From Bacillota bacterium (GTDB lineage: Bacteria > Bacillota > UBA4882 > UBA8346): a DNA stretch of 64,000 nt. The stretch spans positions 242,425 to 306,424 of the forward strand of contig JARKQY010000007.1 in assembly GCA_029974635.1 (NCBI GenBank). The letters are read 5' to 3'. Numbering within the stretch: position 1 is the stretch's first letter; every line of letters begins with the position of its first letter. Positions 1-12,130 of the stretch are shown here, one piece after another. Both the position numbers and the translations under genes were made by a program. The notes beneath the pieces are model-generated. The model was given only the letters and a program-made list of their open reading frames with translations. It was not told the origin of the DNA and ran no database searches.

Positions 1-1470
1 GCCGATAGAACCTATCGGCTCATCCAAAATTTTGTTCTTGGCGGCGAGTTTCTCCCGTAAAACCTGACCGTCTTGCGTATAATCGTGGAACGTTACCAAG
101 TCGGTTACGGTATGCTCCCATCCATCGTTGGATATGATTAACCGCGTATCGTCGTATGATTTTACTAAATAATATAACGCAATGGTATGGTTCTGCTGCT
201 TCCGTTGCGTCATCACTGCCGGAATGCCCCATGATTCGTTCATGAGTGTCCAGGCAACGATACAAGGATGATTATAGTCACGTTCGACAGCGTCTTTCCA
301 TGCATCGGCATTATCAGTCATCATCCGGTCGTTATACTCATAAGGGCTTGCCATCTCTCCCCAGACTAAAATGCCCATTTTATCCGCCCAGTACAAAAAT
401 CTTGGATCTTCCAACTTCTGATGCTTGCGAACGCCGTTAAAACCCAATTCTTTGATGAAACGGATATCCGTTATGAAATCTTGGTCCGATCCGGCCGTTA
501 AGAGCCCTCCGTTAAAATAACCTTGATCCAGCACCAACTTTTGATAATAAGGAATGTTATTCAGAAGCACGGCCCCGTTCCTGGAGGATACCTTACGCAA
601 ACCGAAATAGCTGGAAACAGAATCAACGGCTGGCCCTTGGCATCCGCAGAGGAGCTCGAACCTTACGTCGTATAAGTTCGGATGCTCCGGTGTCCAGGAT
701 GCAATTTTCCACTCCATTTCACTGCTCTTCACATCCATGGTAAAGGAAAAAACCGGCTGGCTGACAGTTACAGTCGCAACCGCCACCGGCTTACCCTGAA
801 ACGTAATCGATGCCTTTAAGACGTACTCTTCGGCGATAGGACCATTGATAAATGCCTCCATCTGAACGGAGCCCGTATCAAACAGCGGTGTTATCTTTAC
901 CCTTTCCAGATGCGTCTCTGCCACTGCCTCAAGCCAAACCGGCTGCCAAATCCCGGATACCGGCGTATACCAGCAGCCGAAGTTTTCTCCGGTCCAGCTT
1001 TGCTTACCCCGCAACTGGGCGGTATTGGTGCTGGAATCCTCCGCTCTAACTACTACTATATTGCTGCCGTCCAGCAACAAGGAAGTGATGTCGAACTGAA
1101 ACGGGGTGTATCCGCCTCGATGCTCCCCGGCCAACTGTCCGTTCACCCATACCTTGGCAAAGCAGTCCACTGCACCGAAGCGAAGGATTGTGCGTTTGCC
1201 TTTGAAGAAGGGGGACGTCTCGAACCGGCGTTGGTACCAAACCACCTCATGCCGCTCTTTCCGCCCGATCCCGCTCAACTCACTCTGATAGCAGAAAGGT
1301 ACAACGATTTTTTGCGTTAACGGGTCATTGTCTGTTTTGTACCAACCGTTTTCCTCGCCGATATTCAAATCGTCAAAGTCAAAGGCCCATGTTCCGTTTA
1401 ATGTCTGCCATTCGCCTCTGGCGAAGTCCGGTCTCGGATACTCCGCTCTGGGAATCATATTTTTTGTCAT
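1..1470 (-). CDS. Glycoside hydrolase family 2 (beta-galactosidase/beta-glucuronidase-like), 3' end cut by window edge
   Basis: The minus strand is open from an ATG at 1470 to the window edge (about 490 codons); the C-terminus lies outside the window. The N-terminus reads as a GH2 sugar-binding jelly-roll (residues about 15-180: WYQRRF, VWVNGQ, GGYTPF), followed by an immunoglobulin-like domain and the start of the TIM barrel (LGFNGVRKHQK, ADKMGILVWGEM). The GH2 acid/base signature is present as W-x-L-M-N-E-S-W-G, with Glu after Asn. An AAGGGG ribosome binding site lies 8-13 nt before the ATG. It probably hydrolyses a beta-linked sugar in the cytoplasm, as no signal peptide is seen. The exact substrate cannot be told: beta-galactosidase, beta-glucuronidase and beta-mannosidase share these motifs. 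Confidence 0.85.
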   Translation of the reverse strand, partial: MTKNMIPRAEYPRPDFARGEWQTLNGTWAFDFDDLNIGEENGWYKTDNDPLTQKIVVPFCYQSELSGIGRKERHEVVWYQRRFETSPFFKGKRTILRFGAVDCFAKVWVNGQLAGEHRGGYTPFQFDITSLLLDGSNIVVVRAEDSSTNTAQLRGKQSWTGENFGCWYTPVSGIWQPVWLEAVAETHLERVKITPLFDTGSVQMEAFINGPIAEEYVLKASITFQGKPVAVATVTVSQPVFSFTMDVKSSEMEWKIASWTPEHPNLYDVRFELLCGCQGPAVDSVSSYFGLRKVSSRNGAVLLNNIPYYQKLVLDQGYFNGGLLTAGSDQDFITDIRFIKELGFNGVRKHQKLEDPRFLYWADKMGILVWGEMASPYEYNDRMMTDNADAWKDAVERDYNHPCIVAWTLMNESWGIPAVMTQRKQQNHTIALYYLVKSYDDTRLIISNDGWEHTVTDLVTFHDYTQDGQVLREKLAAKNKILDEPIGSIG

Positions 1471-1665
1471 CGTGCATCCCCTTGCTTTATTTTGACGAAA
1501 ATTTCATTTACCAATAGAGTTCTTTGTAATGCTCAACTCTAGATACACTATTATCTCAGTTTTACCATAGCTCTTAACCCTTTCTTTATAGGTGATATCT
1601 GCCTTCACGCCAACTGAATCAACCATGATTGCTGGCTAATTTTATACTTGATTTTTTACATACCA
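1471..1665. other. Intergenic region, no convincing gene
   Basis: AT-rich spacer between the GH2 gene and the DUF952 gene. On the minus strand a 41-codon frame (about 1501-1626) starts with MVDSVGVK and is unlike anything I recognise. It has no clear ribosome binding site, so it is not called. Confidence 0.4.
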
Positions 1666-2016
1666 TTAAGAAATTTCTGCGCTTTTCCAATCAATATAAT
1701 TATCACTATCGTTCTTTATAAAAATTTTTATTCCGGTAATATACTTTATCTCCAACTCGCCGTAAATATGGGGAAACAATCGGTCAACTCTATCTCCCAA
1801 AGCTTTTTCCCATCTTATTAATGATTGCAAGGGCTCGTCATCAATCTCCAAAACCAGAACATCCCTATTCTTAAAGAGAAAATTGGCTACCTCCAATGTA
1901 TCTCTTTTATTTCCGGAACAATGTATAAACCCTTCCGTTTCTAAACTGGCAGGATGGTAAACCTTTTGTTCCTTGATGTTTCTATATTGCGTTGTTTCGA
2001 TAATGTGGTAAATCAT
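1666..2016 (-). CDS. DUF952 family protein
   Basis: The 116-residue product begins MIYHIIETTQY and carries the family hallmarks: a YHPASLETEGFIHCSG segment (residues about 21-36), then LVLEIDDEPL and a C-terminal PHIYGELE. DUF952 proteins are small cytoplasmic proteins of unknown biochemical role. The start at 2016 was chosen because GAGGA lies 7 nt upstream and the family begins with M-I/V-Y-H; the longer open frame reaching 2115 adds an unrelated N-terminus. The gene stands alone between two longer genes on the same strand. Confidence 0.8.
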   Translation of the reverse strand: MIYHIIETTQYRNIKEQKVYHPASLETEGFIHCSGNKRDTLEVANFLFKNRDVLVLEIDDEPLQSLIRWEKALGDRVDRLFPHIYGELEIKYITGIKIFIKNDSDNYIDWKSAEIS

Positions 2017-2236
2017 TAATATATCCTCAATCCAGAACAGGCTTGATATCAGGTATTTATTTGTACATCCATGAATTGCTGTTAATATTGTATCTTGATA
2101 TTTTGCAAAATACAATCTTCATCATAAAGTCTTCAAAGTGCAATTCCTCACATGTGCGTTATATTTAAATTCTCAAATAGTTTGGGAGCAGTTCTCAAAA
2201 TGTCTGAGAAAAACTTTTATGAGGTGTTTGCTTATT

Positions 2237-2262
2237 AAAAACCAGCTTTTTAGCTGGTTTTT
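2237..2262. terminator. Bidirectional intrinsic terminator after the MFS gene
   Basis: A 10-bp perfect stem (AAAAACCAGC / GCTGGTTTTT region) ends in T-runs on both strands. It lies 10 bp past the stop codon of the minus-strand MFS gene. Confidence 0.8.
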
Positions 2263-2271
2263 AAACTTTAT

Positions 2272-3459
2272 CTATATTACTATTACTTTAATTTTTGTTT
2301 TTGCGGAGGAAACCGGGGTGGAACTCCCTTCCAACAGCCGCCAGACAATGGCGAAAATGCTTAACAACAAGGCTAAACCCAAAAAAACAATGGGAATAAT
2401 TGTAATTCCAAAAATATCGGCCGCCTTCCCGGTACCGATGGGGATCACAAACCCCCCAATTGATAAAAATAATGCCAAAAAGGCGGAAACTTCACCGGTC
2501 CTTTCTAAATAATGGGAAGCAGTTGAGGCCATCAGAGTGGGAAAAATACCGCCCAGAACAGAGCCGATCAAGAAAACAACCGCTAAGGTCGCCATGGGCC
2601 AACCGGCAAACAACCAAAGCCCCAAGCCCAAAACCAATGTAATGGACGTAAGAATGGTGATGAATTTGGGAAGACCCATTCGATCGGCAATTGAACCACT
2701 GATCAATCGCCCGAGGGTGATCGCCGCCCAAAAAATCGCCGGGATTAATGAAGCCGGAATCAGTTTCAAGGTATTCATTTTTACCCAAAGTGCCGGAAAC
2801 CATCCGGACAAGGTCGATTCGGCGCCTATATAAATAAATGCAACCATTCCGGCAATCCATATAAACCAATTTTTGTATGGATTGCCAGTCTTTTTTTCCT
2901 TTTCTGCATTTGCTTTCGGAAGTTTAAGTACGATAAGCAGGAGGCAGACAATTATGGAAGAAATAGCAATCATACCAAAAATAGGACGCCAGGTATGATA
3001 CATCATCAAGATAGTGGTGGATATTATTGGACCGAGGATTGCCCCGATTCCGTAAAAACCATGGAGCATATTCATTGCGTTCCCTTTGTTATGAACAGTA
3101 TAATCCATACATAAGGCATTAATCCCGACATTAAATGCTCCAAAACCAACACCGGAAATGACCGCGAACATATATAAGGGATTAAAACTGTTAGATAGCA
3201 TTACACCGGTCATTCCACAAAAAATAAAGACTCCTCCGGCTATTAAAAAATTCTTTTTTCCAACCCGATCCGCAGCGTATCCTCCAATGATAATTGAAAA
3301 TAACGACCCAAAAAACTGACTGGACAGAATCAATCCCGCTTGAGCATAGCTCAAGCGCAAATCTGATTGAATGACGGGCGTCAATGCACCTAAACTACTA
3401 GTGATTAAGCCGAGCGTAAATATGCCGAGAAACTGGATATGTCGAATTTTTTTATTCAA
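2272..3459 (-). CDS. MFS (major facilitator superfamily) transporter
   Basis: The 395-residue hydrophobic protein has about 12 predicted membrane segments in two halves. The MFS loop 2-3 motif G-x-x-A-D-R-V-G-K-K follows TM2 (about residues 59-69: GGYAADRVGKKN), and a degenerate copy (GSIADRMGLPK) sits in the second half. The arrangement resembles FucP/YfkF-like sugar or drug transporters, but the substrate is not identifiable. The start is TTG at 3459, with AAAGGA about 9 nt upstream; the nearby ATG is out of frame. It is transcribed alone, with a terminator at 2237-2262. It is not obviously linked to the GH2 gene, although a sugar transporter would fit. Confidence 0.82.
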   Translation of the reverse strand: MNKKIRHIQFLGIFTLGLITSSLGALTPVIQSDLRLSYAQAGLILSSQFFGSLFSIIIGGYAADRVGKKNFLIAGGVFIFCGMTGVMLSNSFNPLYMFAVISGVGFGAFNVGINALCMDYTVHNKGNAMNMLHGFYGIGAILGPIISTTILMMYHTWRPIFGMIAISSIIVCLLLIVLKLPKANAEKEKKTGNPYKNWFIWIAGMVAFIYIGAESTLSGWFPALWVKMNTLKLIPASLIPAIFWAAITLGRLISGSIADRMGLPKFITILTSITLVLGLGLWLFAGWPMATLAVVFLIGSVLGGIFPTLMASTASHYLERTGEVSAFLALFLSIGGFVIPIGTGKAADIFGITIIPIVFLGLALLLSIFAIVWRLLEGSSTPVSSAKTKIKVIVI

Positions 3460-3770
3460 AAGGTTTCATCCTTTCATCTATGGTCCTGGCCATGATAAAA
3501 ACGGAAAGGACCCATGGTTGTATACTTCGAGTTTTTTAAAGGTTATCCTATCCATTATAATTTTATTTTTCAAAATCCCTGTAAAATAACTATTAGGTGC
3601 TTTAATTTCAGGCATTCTTGCACACTCCAGTTACATTGTTATTATGTTGAACATGATGAAATTAACTCATGTAATTACTTTTTTCCTGCTGAAAAAGCGA
3701 CCCTGATGGGCCGCCTTCCTAGCTTGCATCTTTTTTAGCTCCCCACAGGAGGAAAACAACATCTTCCCCG
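3460..3770. other. Intergenic region between MFS gene and PEP-synthase-like stub
   Basis: AT-rich spacer of 311 bp. It holds the 5' region of the MFS gene and the terminator at 3692-3715. No RNA gene or further ORF with a ribosome binding site is seen. Confidence 0.5.
3692..3715 (-). terminator. Intrinsic terminator after the PEP-synthase-like stub
   Basis: Read on the minus strand, a GC-rich hairpin (GCGGCCC-ATCA-GGGTCGC) is followed by TTTTT, 55 bp past the stop codon at 3771. It would end the hsd/stub transcript. Confidence 0.7.
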
Positions 3771-7611
<3,841 letters not shown>

Positions 7612-7615
<4 letters not shown>

Positions 7616-8829
7616 GCGCCTACCTCCTTGAACGAGAGCAGCTTATCACGGTAATATTCATATTGTTTGCGCCGCGCTTCGATTTCAACAGGCAGACCGC
7701 TAATTAAGTCGTTACAAATTGCATCAAAGCGGTCAAGGATGGCAACAATGCGTTCTTGTTCAGAAAGGGTCGGAAGAGGTATCAAAATACTTAAAATATC
7801 GTTTTTCTTTAAATTTGTTTGATCAAGACCATTGTCATATTTCAATAGCTGCTTATTACGGTTTAAAATGTAATAAAGGAATCTAGTACTAACGAGTTTA
7901 TTGTCTTTTACTTTCAATGCTCCAATGCGCTGATTCAAGGTGTAAGTGTCATTAGAATCTACCAAATAACACTTAGCTAAAGCTTTACCATTAGGCAAGT
8001 CGCTCATTACCATCAAAATATCGTCAGCAAATAGAGGAGAAATCTGGTAATCTGAATATTTTTTTACGATACCATTTGTTGATATAAACTTTGAATTAAC
8101 AACAATATACTTTCCTTTGGACACAATAGCTTGCTCATGCCCCTTTCCGTTTCTAAAATCAATAATATTACCCAATTCATCCCATTGAATACTACTGTCA
8201 AACATCAAAAGTAATTCCCTATAATATTCATATTGTTTTTTCCTCGCTGTAAGTTCCGCTGTGAGCTCCGCTATGAGCTCCGCTGTAATATCCATGAAAT
8301 TGTCCAGTATCCGGACAATTTCATTTTGTACCGGCAGCGGCGGGAGAGGAATTCTAATTTCCTTAATAGCAGGAACGCTCGAATGAACTACTTTACTTTT
8401 AACCTTACCTTTACTTTTTTGTTGTTGAGCTGTCGTGGTAGACAAAGCATACGAGATATATTGGGGATTTTGATTATGTTTCAAAACTACAATATCTCCC
8501 CCAGCTAAACACTTTTCTTCCCCGACATACGCACATGATTTTGCAATCTCCTCAACGCTTTCACCCGTAATGGCAAAGAGTATATCGCCAAACTCAAAAT
8601 ACTTCTTGTTTGTAATAGCTTCTTCACTGGTATGTGAGACACATTTATCAAACCAAATTCCATAAGTCGTGTAAATTTCTCCATAGCGGACACAGGGGAT
8701 ACCCTCCGGTGTAACTTGGTCTCTTGTGATACCAGAGCCGCGGTATATATCAACCGCTATCTCTCCAATGGTTCTATACTCTACCCCATCCGGGCAAAGC
8801 TCTTTTATAAGCTGGTCAAGTTTAGCCAT
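7612..8829 (-). CDS. hsdS: Type I restriction-modification specificity subunit (HsdS)
   Basis: The 405-residue protein has two target recognition domains (about 15-165 and 215-375), each followed by a conserved helical region (PLPPLPVQNEIVRILD at about 161-176; IPLPTLSEQERIVAILD in the second half). The central linker carries a tetrapeptide tandem repeat, TAEL-IAEL-TAEL-TARK (182-197), encoded by 12-bp units at 8251-8286. In EcoR124 the number of such repeats sets the spacer length of the bipartite DNA target. The start overlaps the preceding gene's stop and the end overlaps hsdR. It determines both the methylation and the cleavage site. Confidence 0.93.
8251..8286 (-). repeat. Three 12-bp tandem repeats in hsdS linker
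   Basis: On the minus strand three 12-bp units (ACAGCGGAGCTC, ATAGCGGAGCTC, ACAGCGGAACTT) encode TAEL, IAEL, TAEL; a fourth partial unit follows (ACAGCGAGG). Gain or loss of a unit keeps the frame and would change the spacing between the two recognition half-sites. Confidence 0.85.
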
Positions 8830-9613
8830 TACTACTCACCTCTTCATTCCAACCCAATGAACCAATTGCAGCCATCAGTTCACTGTTATTTTTTACGTTA
8901 TCAAGAATTCCAATAACAAGCCTATGTAATGATTCATATTTTAACAAGGCCAATTCCTCGTTGTATTCTCCATGCACTATTTCACTAAGTTCACGGAAGA
9001 GCCTGTACCCATTAGCTGAATATTCTCGTGGAATAATCAAACATTTTTCGTCTACTTTTTTTAGTAAATCAAAGAAATTCTTTGGGTTCCCACCCTCATA
9101 CTTTTCATAAGCAATTTCGGCAGCATCTGCTGTTTGTACCGTAATTCTCTCGAAAACCTTGCGTAAATATACCATAGCCCCTGCACCGAGCCTGTCACGA
9201 TGAGCGCGCTGTGCCATTTCTAAAAGTTCAGACAACTCGCCATATCGTCCCTTATCTATTAATACCTCATTTGATAATTTTTCACTACGCTTCAATATGC
9301 GAATTTCAGGTGCACGCCCACTTATATCACCATTACAATCCACTAAAAACCATATTTGAACCGATGCGCCGCAATGGCAATTGAGAACACAATCTATGCT
9401 GACAAGATGCTCGTTTACTCCTATACAATAAATTTCCTCTCCCGAGCAAAATGTACGCACATCCATGCAATTCTTGCAGAAATAATTTAACGCAATTTTA
9501 CCTACTTGTATTTTTCGCTGCTTGCCCGCAGCAAGATTTTTTTCGCCAAGAAATCCCTCAACTTGCTTAAACTCAAGTGTAGGCGACTTGGATAATACCT
9601 CAGACAATCGCAT
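8822..9613 (-). CDS. DUF4145-like protein in the hsd operon
   Basis: The 263-residue protein lies between hsdM and hsdS. The N-terminal half has Cys pairs that could form a zinc ribbon (NYFCKNCMD, VLNCHCGAS). The C-terminal half looks like the helical DUF4145 domain (AQRAHRDRLGAGAMVYLRKVFERI; then IVHGEYNEE). Start ATG 9613 was chosen over an upstream in-frame ATG because GAGGGG sits at the right distance; it overlaps the end of hsdM by 14 nt, and the end overlaps hsdS. DUF4145 genes are often found inside type I operons, but their role is not established. It may modulate the complex or act against phage independently. Confidence 0.7.
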   Translation of the reverse strand: MRLSEVLSKSPTLEFKQVEGFLGEKNLAAGKQRKIQVGKIALNYFCKNCMDVRTFCSGEEIYCIGVNEHLVSIDCVLNCHCGASVQIWFLVDCNGDISGRAPEIRILKRSEKLSNEVLIDKGRYGELSELLEMAQRAHRDRLGAGAMVYLRKVFERITVQTADAAEIAYEKYEGGNPKNFFDLLKKVDEKCLIIPREYSANGYRLFRELSEIVHGEYNEELALLKYESLHRLVIGILDNVKNNSELMAAIGSLGWNEEVSSNG

Positions 9614-11180
9614 TACTTTGCCCCTCGATTTCCGCGATAATCGCGTCAATCTCCCGCCGCAGCTCATCTTCTCGCGCGACTATGCGCTCAATCTCCGCGT
9701 TGAGAGCATTAATTTCAACGATTTCCCGTTTATCCTCCTGTTCCACATAGATAGATACAGAAAGATTATAATCTCTCTCCGCAATTTTGGCATTGGGTAC
9801 AAGCTGACTGAAGTACTGGTCTATGTCACGGGCGGTATAGGTGTCAATAATTTTTTTTATATTTTTCGGTGTAAGCTTGTTGAAATTTGTTATTTTACCG
9901 TATTCATCCGAAGCATCAATAAAAAGCGTCGAGTTTTCAGATTTAGACTTTTTAAGCACCATAATACAAGTGGTAATACTTGTACCAAAAAATAAATTAT
10001 CCGGCAATTGAATAATACAATCAATAAAGTTATTATCAATTAGATACTGCCGAATCTTTTTTTCTGCGCCACCACGATATAGTATTCCGGGGAAGCAAAC
10101 AATCGCTGCTGTGCCACTTGTAGAAAGCCAAGAAAGACTGTGCATGATAAATGCAAGATCAGCCTTTGATTTCGGCGCAAGCACGCCTGCAGGCGCAAAG
10201 CGCGGATCATTGATAAGCAGAGGGTTTTCGTCTCCTGCCCATTTTATTGAATATGGAGGATTGGATACAATTACTTCAAACGGTTCATCGTCCCAATGAA
10301 GCGGTTCGGTCAGGGTGTCGCCATGACCGATATCAAATTTGTCGTAATCAATGTCATGCAAAAACATGTTGATTCGGCATAAGTTATAAGTAGTAATGTT
10401 GATTTCTTGCCCATAAAATCCAAGGCGCACATTTTCTTTGCCAATAATCTGTGTGGATTTTAATAGCAACGAACCTGAACCGCAAGCGGGATCGTATACC
10501 TTGTTTACTTGCTTTCTATCTCCCAGCGCTAAGCGTGTCAGCAGTTCTGAAACCTCTTGAGGCGTGAAGTATTCGCCTCCGCTTTTTCCTGCATTGGAAG
10601 CATACATGCCCATCAGGAATTCATAGGCTTCACCAAAAGCATCAATGGTATTATTCTTATAATCGCCAAGTTTCATGTTGGCAATACCGTTCATCAGCTT
10701 AACAAGTCTATCATTACGTTGCGCCACTGTTCCACCCAATTTGTTGCTGTTTACATCAATGTCATCGAATAGGCCCATGAAATTCTTTTCGCTATCGGTA
10801 CCTTGCGCAGTAGCCTCGATATTTTTGAATACACTTTCTAGCGTTTCGTTGAGATTTTCGTCCTTAGCCGCACGCTTACGGACATTCTCAAAAAGCTCGC
10901 TAGGCAGAATGAAAAAGCCTTTGGTTTTCACCATATCCTCACGGGCTTGCTCAGCTTCTTCATCAGAGAGCTTTGCATAATCAAATTCAGCATTTCCAGC
11001 CTCAATTTCACCTTGGTTTATATAATTGGTTAAATTTTCTGATATGTAACGATAAAACAGCATACCTAAAACATACTGTTTAAAATCCCAGCCATCCACA
11101 CTTCCACGCAGGTCATTTGCAATATTCCATATTGTGCGGTGAAGTTCTGCTCTCTCTTGTTCCTTCCTACTATCAGCCAT
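9600..11180 (-). CDS. hsdM: Type I restriction-modification DNA methyltransferase subunit (HsdM)
   Basis: The 526-residue N6-adenine methyltransferase. The N-terminal HsdM helical domain covers about 10-165, then comes the Rossmann core with the SAM motif DPACGSG (230-236) and the catalytic NPPY (307-310). The C-terminal coiled segment (about 485-515) should bind HsdS. It is the first gene of the hsd operon; GGAGC precedes the ATG by 6-7 nt. It methylates the HsdS-defined site and, as M2S1, protects host DNA. Confidence 0.95.
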   Translation of the reverse strand: MADSRKEQERAELHRTIWNIANDLRGSVDGWDFKQYVLGMLFYRYISENLTNYINQGEIEAGNAEFDYAKLSDEEAEQAREDMVKTKGFFILPSELFENVRKRAAKDENLNETLESVFKNIEATAQGTDSEKNFMGLFDDIDVNSNKLGGTVAQRNDRLVKLMNGIANMKLGDYKNNTIDAFGEAYEFLMGMYASNAGKSGGEYFTPQEVSELLTRLALGDRKQVNKVYDPACGSGSLLLKSTQIIGKENVRLGFYGQEINITTYNLCRINMFLHDIDYDKFDIGHGDTLTEPLHWDDEPFEVIVSNPPYSIKWAGDENPLLINDPRFAPAGVLAPKSKADLAFIMHSLSWLSTSGTAAIVCFPGILYRGGAEKKIRQYLIDNNFIDCIIQLPDNLFFGTSITTCIMVLKKSKSENSTLFIDASDEYGKITNFNKLTPKNIKKIIDTYTARDIDQYFSQLVPNAKIAERDYNLSVSIYVEQEDKREIVEINALNAEIERIVAREDELRREIDAIIAEIEGQSNAIV

Positions 11181-11428
11181 GTTTTAGCTCCTCCAATTCT
11201 CACGAGCGATCCGGCTCTTTCCGCTTAAATGATATAGTTTTATCAATATTTCCATATAGCTTTCCCCATCAAGCTGTGCTATTGTATGTTGCTAAGATAG
11301 GTTCTTTATTCAGACGGTTTTTCCTGCAATATCCACTATACATTTTACTTGATACTCAAATATGCAAAATGAGGCGGCATTTAAGTGGAATGAATTCCGA
11401 CAGCAGACTCAAAATAAGACCCAAACCT

Positions 11429-11459
11429 CCGGTTCTAGCTAACGAACCGGATTTTTTTT
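11429..11459 (+). terminator. Intrinsic terminator hairpin
   Basis: CCGGTTC / GAACCGG, a 7-bp perfect stem with an 8-nt loop, followed by A and eight T on the plus strand. No gene upstream on this strand is recognised. Confidence 0.7.
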
Positions 11460-11488
11460 ATGTCAAATCGGACTCTGAAGATCGACTC

Positions 11489-11511
11489 CACCCCCCAGAG
11501 GGTGTTTTTTT
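11489..11511 (+). terminator. Intrinsic terminator hairpin
   Basis: CACCC / GGGTG with a 6-nt loop, followed by seven T. It is the second plus-strand terminator within 60 bp. Confidence 0.6.
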
Positions 11512-11832
11512 GACGTTGGATTGACAAAAAAGACAGACCGACCTCAATTTAAAGTAGAAAAATAATGATAAATAAGAAGTTTTTATGTAAAAACACACGG
11601 CTCTAGTGATCGTGTGTCGTAATTTTTGTATATTTTTTCAAATAATTTCCAGGAAAAAATTGATGAATCGCTTTCCAAGCCAAGGTACGTTATAGATAGG
11701 ATAGATGGTTTTATTGATCCTCGTTTGCAAAGAATTCTTAGGGGATTGATCGATGCCAAGGTTAAGAAAAAGTTTCTCCTCGATTACTTACAAATATTTG
11801 ATATCATCTCTCTTATAAAAATCTTATAAATA

Positions 11833-11860
11833 AAAAGAGCCAAAAATTCTTGGCTCTTTT
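11833..11860. terminator. Bidirectional terminator hairpin
   Basis: AAAAGAGCCA / TGGCTCTTTT, a 10-bp perfect stem with an 8-nt loop and A/T tails. It sits directly after the weak frame 11626-11829. Confidence 0.65.
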
Positions 11861-11957
11861 GAAAATATCAGGAATTTTTTACAGCATTATTTGTTCTTTA
11901 ACAACTTTATCTGCACATTACATATGGTCGATAACTTTTTTGTCCGAGCACAACCGT

Positions 11958-11962
11958 CCGTC
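11958..11962. repeat. Target-site duplication, left copy (CCGTC)
   Basis: The five bases CCGTC directly precede the transposon left end and are repeated at 29668-29672 after the right end. Tn7-type transposition produces 5-bp duplications. Confidence 0.85.
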
Positions 11963-12110
11963 TGAACGTTTAAAATAATGTTGTACATTGACACCCTTAT
12001 TAATCTCGCTATTTTCTGCATTCATTCAATCCAATTATAAAATAAAGTTGTACTTTGGGAAAATAAGAGCTTGTGTTTACTTTCAATTCTTAAAAATAAA
12101 GTTGTACAAT
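11963..12110. repeat. Left end of Tn7-like element with three TnsB-type sites
   Basis: Three copies of a motif close to TAAAATAAAGTTGTACA in the same orientation: 11971-11987 (one mismatch), 12037-12053 and 12091-12110. They are widely spaced, as in the Tn7 left end. They would be bound by TnsB. Confidence 0.85.
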
Positions 12111-12130
12111 AATTGATTTTATTGTGCTAA

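Larger units (their letters stand above)
11181..11957. other. Junction DNA between hsdM and the left end of the Tn7-like element
   Basis: 777 bp without a convincing gene. Contents: the upstream region of hsdM; two plus-strand terminator-like hairpins (11429-11459 and 11489-11511), which would end transcripts coming from the left; a 67-codon plus-strand frame at 11626-11829 with no ribosome binding site and no recognisable homology; a strong bidirectional hairpin at 11833-11860; and sequence resembling a decayed Tn7-type right end at 11900-11952. The three stacked terminators suggest remnants of genes lost by rearrangement. Confidence 0.5.

Noticed and set aside
11117..11524. 136-codon plus-strand ORF overlapping the start of hsdM
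   Set aside because: Overlaps the hsdM start antisense and runs through two terminator hairpins; composition is not protein-like.
11626..11829. 67-codon plus-strand ORF between hsdM and the transposon
   Set aside because: No ribosome binding site, no recognisable domain; kept only as a note in the junction region although a terminator-like hairpin follows it.
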